A stretch of DNA of 64,000 nucleotides from Maritimibacter sp. 55A14 (GTDB lineage Bacteria > Pseudomonadota > Alphaproteobacteria > Rhodobacterales > Rhodobacteraceae): assembly GCF_003122205.1 (NCBI RefSeq), contig NZ_QEYE01000002.1, positions 230,356-294,355 on the forward strand, read 5' to 3'. The notes beneath the pieces are model-generated. The model had not been told where the DNA came from. It ran no database searches and saw nothing but the letters and a program-made list of their open reading frames with translations. Position 1 is the first letter of the stretch. Each line of letters begins with the position of its first letter. Below are positions 16,530 through 26,423 of this stretch, piece after piece. The position numbers were made by a program, and so were the translations under genes.

Positions 16530-16782
16530 TTGGGGCAAACCCGGCCTCGCTGCTCGCACTCGCGTAACGGCCCTCAGCGCATTGCGGTCTCGGTGCATGG
16601 CTGCGATGCAAAAGACGGTCTTCTCTGGTGCGCCGAGCACAGGGTCGAGTGGCACTACATCGCGCCCGGAAAACAGATGCAGAACGGCTTCGTCGAGAGC
16701 TTCAACGGCAGGATGCGGGACGAGTTTCTGAACGAGACGCTGTTCCGCAATCTCGCCCATGCCCGCGATCTGATCTCCTGTT
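16530..16782 (+). pseudogene. IS3-family OrfB C-terminal fragment
   Basis: One frame reads CAEHRVEWHYIAPGKQMQNG, FVESFNGRMRDEFLNETLF and RNLAHARDLIS, the DDE core end of an IS3-family transposase, including the final catalytic glutamate in FVESFNGRMRDE. There is no start, the earlier part is shifted or missing, and the right end is joined at about 16783 to IS5-like sequence. It is a dead fragment. Confidence 0.8.
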
Positions 16783-17070
16783 CGGGCCGTCGAGTTCACC
16801 AGCAGCGGCATCGGCGACGCACCCATGCTGCCGGAATTGCTCGACCATATCCCGCCCGAACAGGAGATCAGTAGCGTCACCGCGGACGGCGCCTATGCCA
16901 CCCGCAAGTGCCATGATGCGATCGCCGAGCGCGATGCTCATGCTGTCATCCCGCCCCGCAAGAACGCGAAGCCGTGGAAGACCGTCACCGCGGGGGCGGT
17001 GGCAAGAAACGAGGCTCTGCCGGCTTCGAAATACCTCGGCCGAGCAATCTGGAGAAACTGGAATCAAATG
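16783..17070 (+). pseudogene. IS5-family transposase internal fragment
   Basis: After the IS3 fragment, the frame reads APMLPELLDHIPPEQEISSV, TADGAYATRKCHDAIAERDA, VIPPRKNAKPWK and RNEALPASKYLGRAIWRNW. This is the middle and later part of an IS5-group transposase of the same type as the N-terminal piece at 1733, with the conserved Asp in TADGAYATR. It stops near 17070 against the immunity gene and lacks both ends. The adjoining IS scraps show that DNA was repeatedly rearranged next to the CDI locus. Confidence 0.8.
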
Positions 17071-17084
17071 AGGAAAGGACGGTC

Positions 17085-17789
17085 TCACACAAAATCAAAC
17101 TTTGGAAAATTGCCTTCTCGGAAAATCTCCATAACTCGATCGGCATCCTTAAGTGAGAAGCTGTGTTTGGTCAATGATCGAATAGATTCGATCGGCTGGC
17201 TATAAAACTCAACCAAATCGTTGTAGTATTTCGAGTTCCCCAGCATCAGTTGAATTACGAGCACTTCATTCGGCCTGAAGAAACCTATCGGTTTCTCTAC
17301 AATTGATTGAATCAACGCCTCCTCTGAAGAAATATCGAAAATCCGATCAATTTCTGCTTCAGCCAGGGTGAAAATTTTCTCAAGCCGCTCAGGAAACTCT
17401 TCAATCCGCACGTAGACTATCTTCCCTTGATCGCGAAGGTCATCAAAAAAGGGATCGTTATCGTGAACCGTGCAGCGGCCATGCGCAAGGTTTACCGGTA
17501 TCCAGTTCTGACGGTGCCAGAATAAGATCAAATCCGAATACGGCTTCGGCAAACTTAAGGCTTTGCCAACAGCTTTACCAAGCCTATGGGCAACCTCAAT
17601 TCCGAATTCGAAATTTATAAAATCCACCTTGGACGAAAGTCCCGTATGAATTTCAACAGAGGCGTTACTCGAAACGGGTCGGACAAAACTCCTTCTGGAT
17701 TTCACATATTTCCAGTTCGGCCTCTCAAGTGCAAATTCGTTCAGAATCTTCTCACTGTTCTTTTTTATATCCGAAATTTTCTTTGTCAT
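17085..17789 (-). CDS. Putative CDI immunity protein
   Basis: The 234-residue soluble protein follows the CdiA-like gene by 12 bases on the same strand, the place where immunity genes normally stand. It is AT-rich and has no signal peptide, as expected for a cytoplasmic antidote. Contents: a basic start (MTKKISDIKKNSEKIL), a mid-part with DFINFEFGIEVAHRLGKA and DLILFWHRQNWIPVN, then an acidic region (VRIEEFPERLEKIFTLAE) that could cover a basic nuclease surface. I recognise no family. I chose the ATG at 17789; the open frame begins at a TTG two codons before it. Function is inferred from position and composition; direct binding to the CdiA tail is untested. Confidence 0.65.
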   Translation of the reverse strand: MTKKISDIKKNSEKILNEFALERPNWKYVKSRRSFVRPVSSNASVEIHTGLSSKVDFINFEFGIEVAHRLGKAVGKALSLPKPYSDLILFWHRQNWIPVNLAHGRCTVHDNDPFFDDLRDQGKIVYVRIEEFPERLEKIFTLAEAEIDRIFDISSEEALIQSIVEKPIGFFRPNEVLVIQLMLGNSKYYNDLVEFYSQPIESIRSLTKHSFSLKDADRVMEIFREGNFPKFDFV

Positions 17790-17801
17790 AATCAATTCCA
17801 G

Positions 17802-20800
17802 TTACTGTGGTCGGATTATTACCACAGGTGTGTCTGGAGAAAGAACACCTAACACACCTGCTCTAAGCGCATTATTGCCAACCCCTGAAACCGCTCCCTG
17901 ATCGACTTCATTATATCCAATTGTTTGATTTCTAGAAAGTTCCGCCTTGCCAGTCTTTGTTTCGATAATAGCGATGCCCTTGTCGTTTGAGCCAAGCGGA
18001 ATTTCGTCAAGTAGGTTGCCATCTAAGTCATAGGCTTTGAAACCTTCTGGAACCGGAGTACTCCTTTGCCCCGGCTGACCAGTGATCACATGATCCGCGC
18101 GGCACCTGGTTCCGTCACAGCTTCGCAAAGTTACCTCGGTCTGAACACTTAAGCCGTTTGCTTCGAACTCAACGTTTGCATCATCTACAGCCTGCAGATG
18201 CCGCTTACGGTTTTGTGTAATTGTAGCTCCACCCTTTGAAGCCTTTGCTCCTCCGATGTCAATGAACTTATCACCTTTCCTAACAACAACCTTTGCGCCT
18301 GCCCCAATAACTTTACCCGCACCCGGGGTGAGGGATAGAATGATATCGGCGCATGTGGACAGACTAGCGTCAGCTGCACAGGAGTACGCAGCGATCAACG
18401 TGCCCGACACCGGAAGAAACTCCAATGCAACTCCCGCCATTTGCATAAGCTGGTCTTTTTCAGTCGCAACCTGGTGCAACTCAAACGCACGTATACATGC
18501 TATTGATTCAACACCCGAACACTGGCTCTCTGCAAACTGAACTAAATTATCCCTGTTCATGCTGTCGCGGATCAAGGTCCTGCCATCAACCTGCAATGCA
18601 AATACAGCGCTGAGAAACGGATGGTCCCGCGGGTTCAATCCCTCAGCGAAAGCTTGTGCTTCGAACAGCTTTAACTTTGTTTCAGCGTCAACAATGCGGT
18701 TTCGGTACTGAGAACAGTCCGTACTGGGCTGAAGCAAACAAGTCGCGTAAGCAGTTTGTTGCGTTAGCGAGATTGCTTTATAAGCATCCAATAGTGAATC
18801 GATGCAACCGCTCTCATCATTGCAGAGACCGAGTTGATCGGTTAGAGCCTGAAATTGATCCGAGTCAAGAAAGCTTAATTCCGACAAAGAACCGGAAGGC
18901 AAGCCCCTAAACTCTCGAGGGATTCCCACTGCCTGGAACGCAGCGTCTTCTGCCTCTCCTGTGGTCAACCCTAAAGCCAGAGCATCTCTATAGGCCCGAT
19001 TGTAATCATCGAAAAATCGCAAGAGGCTCCTGAACTTGCTGGGTTTTATTTGCCCAGAAAGAACGCCATTGCGATAGGCTACTACGGCAAAATCTCCATC
19101 GGCTTTGACGATATCAGGAACTCTGGCCGTCGCGAAATTAATTAGATCGACAGTATCTTCAGCCTGCTGAATCCAGCGACTGAGGTTAACCCCCGGAAGG
19201 TCGATCTCGAAGTAGTCGTGTGAGATTACACGCTGCACATTGTCGGTGTCACGGTTGAGCGCACCAAAGTCGAAATCTGCATGATCACGTACAACAATTC
19301 TCCCCGCGCCTACGGTCGCATAGGTAACGCCCTGTGTATTACTATAGGCATATGACGGAGCGAAGTCTGCATTTCGCAAATCGATCTCACTTAGACGACC
19401 GCCAGTTGAGGCATCAAATCCACCGGATTCCGACACATCGCTGTCATAATAATTATCGAAAATGAAGCTACCGGTATTCAACTCCAAATTTCCAATATCG
19501 GAGCTAAGCATAGCTCCCAGTAGGTATGTATCGCGGGCTGTGTGGATACTCAGACGATCCTGAGCGACGATGGTGGTCGGCGTGTCGGTGTAGGTGCGAT
19601 CTGCATCGACAAAACTTACAGAAAAGGCTCCATCAGTGGAAAAACTGAAACCAAAACTATCCGACTGGTTCGTATTTTGCCGAGATTGAACAATCAGATC
19701 CTGGCCCACATCCATGAAGATTTTGCGCGCAAGTGCGTTGGCCCCCATAAACACCGTGTCGAGTCCTGAAACTACATCCAGGTCATCGCCGGCAGTGATG
19801 GTGGCGTTGGTGTAAAGCCGGGATTGGCCGGTAGAGCGGTTAAAATCAGCACCGAACGTTAGGCCCCCTTGGGTAAAGCCCAGCGACAAACCCCAACCCG
19901 AAGAGCTAGACCTGTCTGTGTCGGCGAGAGCAGCTACAAGTATATTCTCTCCTGCAGACAGAACGGTATCTTCGTCTGCAGAAGCTATTGTGCCACCCAC
20001 AAGGGACATATCTTTGCCGGCTTCGAGCCATAAATCTCGACCTGCTATCAATTGGCTGACATAGCTTTCGGTCCAGTCTCGCCGTGATCTAAAAAATCCC
20101 AACCGGACCTTGATGCCATTCAGGTATCCACCTTTGTTAACAACTCGGCTCTCGTCGCGAACATCTTCGCCCTGAGAGTTAAAGATCCCATTGCCGTTTA
20201 ACCAGTCAAACGGGTTCAGCTCTGTGAGAAGTGCTTGGCTAAATGTATAGTCAGGATCACGGTTTCGGATTCGCTCACGCTCAATACGTTCTTTGATTGA
20301 AGATGACAGCCCGACGCCGTGGTATACTAGTCCAGCAACTCCAAAGACTGTTTGCCATTTGTTTTCTGCCGTCGCCAGCTTGTGTACCGCTGCGAGCGTC
20401 GGGTTCGTGGCGACATAGGCCTCCAACACATCATCGCCCTGGATGAGCGCCTCGATGATGGCGCTGCCGCCGAAGCTGATGCCCAAGGACCAGCCCTTGG
20501 TGATCAGATAACGGTTGTTCTGATGGGCGTCGAAGGTGATGTCCTCGCCAGCGACGACATCGATGTCGCCACCGGAGAACAGGAGCGCGCCGATCCCCGT
20601 CGCATCGCGCCCGGCATCGAGGGAGATGTTGTTGCCCTCGATCTGGCTGAAGGCGGTCTCAAATTCATTCCAGTAGGTTCGGGTGACCCCATAGCTCAGG
20701 CCAGCAAATCCGCTCTTCTTGCGGTAATTGGCAAGCTCCTCGGCCTTGGCTTCCAGAATGATGTCGTTGACGGCAGCAAACGTGACGTCCCCGCCCGACG

Positions 20801-23800
20801 AAATCTTGGCACCTTCGCTGCGTATGTCGTTTCCCGCCTCAAGGGTGATGTCGCCGTATTGCGTATTGATCGTACCTTCGCTGATCACCGCGCGATGCAG
20901 GATCTCCTTGCGACGCTTGAGGCCGAAGAGGCTAGAGTCGCTCACATAGTGATAGAGATACTGGCTTGTCAGCGAGCTGTTGACGATATTGCCCTGCGCA
21001 TCGGCCAGAATGCTGCCGGCGGCGCCGATCACGCTGCCGTTGTTGTCGATGTCGCCGCCGGCCGACATGAGAATCCCCGAGCCGGAGAGCATCTCGGCCG
21101 CCTTGTACTCGTGGCCTTGGCGACCGCAGCCATAGCCCACGCATCCGTGTTCCGGTGTCAGCGTGAAATTGTGCCGCAGCGCCTCGTTGCGGATGTCGGT
21201 TGCCGCGGTGAGGATCATGTTCTCGCCGGAAAGCAGCGAGCCGCCGAAATTCAGGATGTCGCCGCCGGAATTCAGGACCAGATCGCGCCCGGCAGAAACG
21301 GATGTGGAGGTCAGATCGTATAGCCCTGTCTGCCGCGCATAATTGAGCCAGTCGATCTCATCGGTCCCGGCGTCAAGGGTCGGAACCTCGGCAAGATAGA
21401 CATCCCGCATCAGGGTCCCGAACTGCAAGGTCTCGCCGATCTCGACGAAGGAATCGTAGGCCAGGTCGTCATAGGCCTCGGTCCCTGTGGACACCCAGAC
21501 ATTCTCGGTGACCGGTACATCGACATAGATGTACCCGCCGCAATCCTTGCCGCAGCCGTCCCAGACGAGCTGACGGACCGTGACCTGCTGCTCTTCGAAA
21601 TAACCGGTCTCACGGGTGCCGTTGCCCATGTTGAGACGGAAATTGGAGTTGATCGCCCCGAGCAGGCCAATCCGGCGGCCTGCATCAAGCGTCAGATCAT
21701 CGACGGCGGCCAGGGCCGTCTCTCCGACAAGATAGATATCTTCGGCCGCGGTGGTCGTCAGGTCGCCATCAGCCATCAGCACCGTTCTTGGTGTTGCTGA
21801 CAATTGCTCCAAGGCGCGGTGGGTGGCAAAACGCCATGCAGTAGCATCGAGGAATGCATTCTGCTCGACCGTATCGCCAGAGATCAGGGCGTTCCCGGAG
21901 CTTTGACCATCGGGTACGTTTTCTACCACACCAAGGGCATTGGCCTGCAACGTCCCGATCTGGCCCAGATCGGGGAATTCTTGATCCGAGAGCGCCGCCG
22001 CCAGGCTTGGCGCGCCGGGATCAACCGTACCAACCGCCATCACGTTGGCGCGGAGTTCGTCCTGCGACGCCTGCTCTGCGAGTGCCAACTGAATCTTGCT
22101 GACAGCGGCAGTGATTTGCGTATTGAGCGTGTCAAAAATCGCAGTTTTCTGAGACGCGTAGGACGCCATCTGCGTGTCGTAATCAGACTGGAGCGTGTCG
22201 ATCTGGGCCTGAAGACCGGGATCAGTATACGCGGCCTCGACACTGGCCACCTCAAGCAGTCTTTGCGTTTCCGCGTCAGTGAGTGCGGTGTCATACGTAT
22301 CGAGTGCCTGCGCGTCCGCCGCATCCTTCAGGTCGACGTAGTACTGGTTCGGAACCGTGGTCCAATAGCCGCCGCAGCCGCATTTGCCGGCACCCGTGAA
22401 CACCCATTCCTGCGTGGTCAGAAGCGGTCCATACTCGGCCTCGTTGGCGGCCAGTTGATCCTGATAGGCCTGATCGGCGGATGCGACCGCGGCATCATAG
22501 TCGGCCTGAACCTGATCGAGTGCGGGCTGCATTGCCGCCTGCACGGTCGCATCCGGAGCTGTGAGCAGATCGGTCAACGTGCCGAGCTGATCCCGCACGT
22601 CGGAATGATAGGTCGAAATTTCACCATTGAGCGCATCGACCTGCGTGCCGAATGTTCCATGCAGATCATCGACCGCGGTGCTGGCATCCGCCTTGAGAGT
22701 GGTGAGCGTGTCGCTGTCGATGAGCGAGACGAAGGATTGCACTCCGACCGACCGCGCTGCATCCTTGATATCCGCGCCGGATTGCGCGCGCCGCAGGGCC
22801 TCAACAGCGGTCAAAAGCTTGTTGTCGGCCAGAAGCGAGGCGAAGTCTGTGGAGTTTTGCTCGAACGCGGCCTGGTAATTGGCGGCGGCTTGCGTGTCGA
22901 ACGAGCCCGCCACGGCCGCGACAAGCGCGTCCGTCAGCGCGGTATCGACGCTCAACCCGGTCGCATCCAGGGCCAGGACGGCTTCGGCTTGTGCCACGCG
23001 ATCACGTTCATCAATGGTGCTTGCCACGGCATTGACCGCAAGCGCGGCAAACTCCGACAACTTCTCGGAAATCTTGAGTATATTGTGCTCGGTCGAGGTG
23101 CCGCCGGTCACGAGCGTGGAGAGCTCCGTGGCGGTGGGAATCGTATCCGGATTGCCGGGCGACAGGATGAGCGAAAGCTCCAGAACCAGACGCTGCAGGG
23201 CCGCGTCGCTTTCGATATCGATCAACTGATCGGCATCGGCGTAAACCCCGTTCTCGTCCGGCGCGCCGAAGAGTGGGGCGCGGCCCATATCCTGGGCCAT
23301 CGTATCGGCAATCCTTGCAGCCAACGCCTGCATGAAGCCTTGATCAACGGAAATTTGCTCAAAAGCGGTCGTGCTCTCAGGCGCACCATCGGTGGGAACG
23401 ACTGAGGACAACTCGGCGATGATTTCATCGAGAAGGATGCTTTCCTGGGCCGCTATGTATTGCGATGTGAGGCTCGGGAGATCGGCCGCCGAGGGCAGTG
23501 ATGCCTCGAGACTTTGCGTTTGGCTCAAGATCTGTGGAAGGAGTGCATCGAGGAGCGCCAGGGCGGCGGTATCGAGTGCCGCAGCAGACGCGTCGTCCGT
23601 GATCAGTTGCTGCAGCATCGCGTATTCATCGAGGCCCGTCGCCAGACTGCCGGTCGCGGCTTCTCCTTGCGTCTCCAGGGCAGTCGCAACCGCGAAGAGA
23701 AGGGATTGGGCCACCGCCTCACGACGCGCCGCATCGGTCTGCAAAAGCGAAAGATACTCCGAGACCGTAGAGGTGCTGGGATCGTCATGCCCCAGGCGCC

Positions 23801-26351
23801 AAGCCTGAACCGCCTCTCCGAGGATGGCACCCACCGCATCCGTGGCGACATCGTCTCTGGCGGCATCGGCCACACCCGCGTTCCCGATCAGGGTGGCGTA
23901 GGTCACGCCGTAGGCCGCGTGCTGTTGATCGAAATCGGCGGGGCGGAATATCTGACCGACGAGATCATCGGTGAGTTCCACAAACTCGACCCCCTGCGTG
24001 CGGTCGAGCGCGATCGTATCAGGCAGATCGGTGGAATCGATCAGAACCGATTTTGTCGTGGATTGCAGGTCGAGATCGACCGCCGCCAGGAAACGAGCCC
24101 CGAGAATAGTCAGGTTTTCCCCGGATGTAACACTGACCGAGCGCCCCACGAGATTGGAGGTCGCGGTGGCCAAGGCGAAACTTTCGTCAACAGTCGTGAT
24201 GTTGATGATGCTCTTGGTGCAGGTCCCGGTATCGCCACCGGTACAGGTCTCGTTTGCCTCTCGCCGCACACGCTCGATGAATTTGCGCTCGTCATCGACA
24301 TAACTGGTGAAAATCGCCTGGCCCGCGGCGTTGATCGTCAGATCTGCCCCGGACGAGATCTCGGAGGCCTGGGAGATGAAATCGCTGCCCGCCGCGATAT
24401 CGACATTGCCGTAGAGCGTGGCAATTCGAGCCGGCGAAAGGATGTTCTTTTCCTCGAAATAAAGATCATTCGCCGTGTATTCCTGATCATAGGCGAATGA
24501 CTCTATGGAGTATTCCTTGCCGCTATAGACGATGCGCGGCCCGACCAGCTCCACCGCAACATATTCGCTGGCCTCGAAATTCGAGGTTTTCAGCGAGTTG
24601 ATCACGTCCTGCCCGGCGGTCAGGGACATATTCTGGGCGGCGGCCATGTCGCTGGCGCGGTTTTCGATATTGCGCCCGGCAACAAGGCTCAGATCATTGC
24701 CGGCCAAGAGCTCGCCGGCGTGAAAATCAGTGCGGTAGCCGCAGTCCTGAGCCGCGCAACCATCCTCGGCACCAAGCCGGCTTTTGAGCGCAAGGAACTC
24801 GTTGATAATGTCGATGCCCGCCGTCAGCACCACATTGTTGGTGGCTGCAATCGCCCCACCGGTATTGACGAAATCGCCGGTGCTGGCCGTCACCGAGACA
24901 TTCGTGCCGCTCGCCGTCGCACCGTCATCGATATACTCGGCGATGATCTCATGCGCGCCGGCGCGGGCGATCAGTTCCGCGGCCAGATCGGCAGCCTCGC
25001 CGCCGTCGAGGAGTTGCGCGTAATAGGCATCGAGATAGTTCTGCAGGACCGGGTCGTAATAGATGTCGTACTCGGTGGCGATCTTGCGCTGCTGCAGAAC
25101 ACTGTCGCCCGCCACAACCGTCAACTCGCCATCGGAAAGCAAGAAGCCGTTATTGGTGAGCGACCCGTTGGCGATATCGACGGTTATCTCTGCGCCCGAC
25201 ACCTCGCCGGCAATGACCGCGAAATCATCGACAGTGATGGCGATCTTACCTTCCAGCTCACCGGAGCCGTTGACATGGTGACCAGTGATCAGTTTCCGAC
25301 CGTCATAGAGCGTGAAACTGTCACCGCTGATGGTGACATCCCGGGTAGCGGTCAGATCGCCATACTGACGGATGGCCTGCCCTTGCAGGGTGGCACCCAA
25401 GGCGACCGTCACGTCCTTGTAGAACAGGTCACCAGCCGAAACCGCTTGCAGCGTATTGCCGTCAACGTCGCCGTAGATATTGACGCCCTGGTCGGTCTCG
25501 AGTCCGAGAACCCGCACTTCTCCCCCGGTCAGGGTGCCCGCCTCGCTCGCATCGACCGCAAAGGGCGAGGTCTTCGCGACCAGGCTAGGCGCGGCAACGA
25601 TCGATGAATTCGAGAGCTGGCTGAAATCCAGCGCCGTCGCCTGCTGCGCGCCGCCTGCGATCACCAGGCTGTTGGCCGGGTCCTGGGCATCCGTCGAGAC
25701 CGGGCCGGTTACAATCACATGCCGACCCAGAACACCGGCCTGTTGCCCCGCACTGAAACCGTTTGGCCCGATCGTCACTGTGCCCTCAGTGACCAGGAGA
25801 TCCACGTCGGAGCCATTCACGGACGGCGCGCCGGTGGTCAGGACCGAACTCGTGGAATTCAGGAAGGAACAGCCGTTGCAGGCAATCCCGTTGGGATTGG
25901 CTATGATGACCGCGGCGGATTGGCCGAACACTTCGGTGGTGCCGGCAAGCGCTGACGGGGCAGCCGAGGTTACCTCATTGACGATCGTGGTAGCGGGCCC
26001 GGACACCAGATTGGGATTGGCGGTGACATTCTGCCCGATGACGCTCACACCCGCCGACGTGGAATTGTTCAGAATGAGCCCTTCCGCGCCAACGTTGAAC
26101 TCGCTGAACTTGTTGACCGAGACACCGCTTTGCGGGGTTGCGATATCAACTTGCGGCGTGCCGTTGCTCGTTTGCAGAAACCCGGTACCCGGCGCCGACG
26201 GATCACCGATCAGCAATGTCTGGGCAAAGGTCTGTGTGACGCTGGACAGGAGAATTGACGCAGACGAGAGAACCGCGACAGCGGACTTGCATGTCCTGAC
26301 AAATCTACGCTTCGCGCGCATATCAGTAGTAATCACGACCCTCGCCCTCAC
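17802..26351 (-). CDS. cdiA: CdiA-like giant filamentous haemagglutinin/toxin exoprotein
   Basis: The 2849-residue protein begins with an extended Sec signal (start GTG at 26351 or ATG at 26321) and a TPS secretion domain (about 45-300) with NPNGIACNGCSFLNST. Haemagglutinin-type beta-helix repeats (xDxxLxAGxD/NIxN) follow at about 300-780 and 1510-2150. In between, residues about 790-1510 are alanine/aspartate-rich and look helical, which is unusual. Two related cysteine-bearing blocks occur, near residues 540 (GCAAQDCGYRTDFHAGELL) and 1740 (GCVGYGCGRQGHEYKAAEML). The last 130 residues resemble a PD-(D/E)xK nuclease: RCRADHVITGQ and IIETKTGKAELSRNQ. It is exported by the TpsB at 27509-29212 and delivers its tail into neighbours on contact. 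The 3' third (below about 20370) is AT-richer. Confidence 0.9.
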   Translation of the reverse strand: MRARVVITTDMRAKRRFVRTCKSAVAVLSSASILLSSVTQTFAQTLLIGDPSAPGTGFLQTSNGTPQVDIATPQSGVSVNKFSEFNVGAEGLILNNSTSAGVSVIGQNVTANPNLVSGPATTIVNEVTSAAPSALAGTTEVFGQSAAVIIANPNGIACNGCSFLNSTSSVLTTGAPSVNGSDVDLLVTEGTVTIGPNGFSAGQQAGVLGRHVIVTGPVSTDAQDPANSLVIAGGAQQATALDFSQLSNSSIVAAPSLVAKTSPFAVDASEAGTLTGGEVRVLGLETDQGVNIYGDVDGNTLQAVSAGDLFYKDVTVALGATLQGQAIRQYGDLTATRDVTISGDSFTLYDGRKLITGHHVNGSGELEGKIAITVDDFAVIAGEVSGAEITVDIANGSLTNNGFLLSDGELTVVAGDSVLQQRKIATEYDIYYDPVLQNYLDAYYAQLLDGGEAADLAAELIARAGAHEIIAEYIDDGATASGTNVSVTASTGDFVNTGGAIAATNNVVLTAGIDIINEFLALKSRLGAEDGCAAQDCGYRTDFHAGELLAGNDLSLVAGRNIENRASDMAAAQNMSLTAGQDVINSLKTSNFEASEYVAVELVGPRIVYSGKEYSIESFAYDQEYTANDLYFEEKNILSPARIATLYGNVDIAAGSDFISQASEISSGADLTINAAGQAIFTSYVDDERKFIERVRREANETCTGGDTGTCTKSIINITTVDESFALATATSNLVGRSVSVTSGENLTILGARFLAAVDLDLQSTTKSVLIDSTDLPDTIALDRTQGVEFVELTDDLVGQIFRPADFDQQHAAYGVTYATLIGNAGVADAARDDVATDAVGAILGEAVQAWRLGHDDPSTSTVSEYLSLLQTDAARREAVAQSLLFAVATALETQGEAATGSLATGLDEYAMLQQLITDDASAAALDTAALALLDALLPQILSQTQSLEASLPSAADLPSLTSQYIAAQESILLDEIIAELSSVVPTDGAPESTTAFEQISVDQGFMQALAARIADTMAQDMGRAPLFGAPDENGVYADADQLIDIESDAALQRLVLELSLILSPGNPDTIPTATELSTLVTGGTSTEHNILKISEKLSEFAALAVNAVASTIDERDRVAQAEAVLALDATGLSVDTALTDALVAAVAGSFDTQAAANYQAAFEQNSTDFASLLADNKLLTAVEALRRAQSGADIKDAARSVGVQSFVSLIDSDTLTTLKADASTAVDDLHGTFGTQVDALNGEISTYHSDVRDQLGTLTDLLTAPDATVQAAMQPALDQVQADYDAAVASADQAYQDQLAANEAEYGPLLTTQEWVFTGAGKCGCGGYWTTVPNQYYVDLKDAADAQALDTYDTALTDAETQRLLEVASVEAAYTDPGLQAQIDTLQSDYDTQMASYASQKTAIFDTLNTQITAAVSKIQLALAEQASQDELRANVMAVGTVDPGAPSLAAALSDQEFPDLGQIGTLQANALGVVENVPDGQSSGNALISGDTVEQNAFLDATAWRFATHRALEQLSATPRTVLMADGDLTTTAAEDIYLVGETALAAVDDLTLDAGRRIGLLGAINSNFRLNMGNGTRETGYFEEQQVTVRQLVWDGCGKDCGGYIYVDVPVTENVWVSTGTEAYDDLAYDSFVEIGETLQFGTLMRDVYLAEVPTLDAGTDEIDWLNYARQTGLYDLTSTSVSAGRDLVLNSGGDILNFGGSLLSGENMILTAATDIRNEALRHNFTLTPEHGCVGYGCGRQGHEYKAAEMLSGSGILMSAGGDIDNNGSVIGAAGSILADAQGNIVNSSLTSQYLYHYVSDSSLFGLKRRKEILHRAVISEGTINTQYGDITLEAGNDIRSEGAKISSGGDVTFAAVNDIILEAKAEELANYRKKSGFAGLSYGVTRTYWNEFETAFSQIEGNNISLDAGRDATGIGALLFSGGDIDVVAGEDITFDAHQNNRYLITKGWSLGISFGGSAIIEALIQGDDVLEAYVATNPTLAAVHKLATAENKWQTVFGVAGLVYHGVGLSSSIKERIERERIRNRDPDYTFSQALLTELNPFDWLNGNGIFNSQGEDVRDESRVVNKGGYLNGIKVRLGFFRSRRDWTESYVSQLIAGRDLWLEAGKDMSLVGGTIASADEDTVLSAGENILVAALADTDRSSSSGWGLSLGFTQGGLTFGADFNRSTGQSRLYTNATITAGDDLDVVSGLDTVFMGANALARKIFMDVGQDLIVQSRQNTNQSDSFGFSFSTDGAFSVSFVDADRTYTDTPTTIVAQDRLSIHTARDTYLLGAMLSSDIGNLELNTGSFIFDNYYDSDVSESGGFDASTGGRLSEIDLRNADFAPSYAYSNTQGVTYATVGAGRIVVRDHADFDFGALNRDTDNVQRVISHDYFEIDLPGVNLSRWIQQAEDTVDLINFATARVPDIVKADGDFAVVAYRNGVLSGQIKPSKFRSLLRFFDDYNRAYRDALALGLTTGEAEDAAFQAVGIPREFRGLPSGSLSELSFLDSDQFQALTDQLGLCNDESGCIDSLLDAYKAISLTQQTAYATCLLQPSTDCSQYRNRIVDAETKLKLFEAQAFAEGLNPRDHPFLSAVFALQVDGRTLIRDSMNRDNLVQFAESQCSGVESIACIRAFELHQVATEKDQLMQMAGVALEFLPVSGTLIAAYSCAADASLSTCADIILSLTPGAGKVIGAGAKVVVRKGDKFIDIGGAKASKGGATITQNRKRHLQAVDDANVEFEANGLSVQTEVTLRSCDGTRCRADHVITGQPGQRSTPVPEGFKAYDLDGNLLDEIPLGSNDKGIAIIETKTGKAELSRNQTIGYNEVDQGAVSGVGNNALRAGVLGVLSPDTPVVIIRPQ

Positions 26352-26423
26352 TGTCTACCGGACGCCCCCACAAGCCGTCCGCACCCCTTGGTATCCTTAT
26401 GCCCTGCCGCGGATCGGCAGCGA

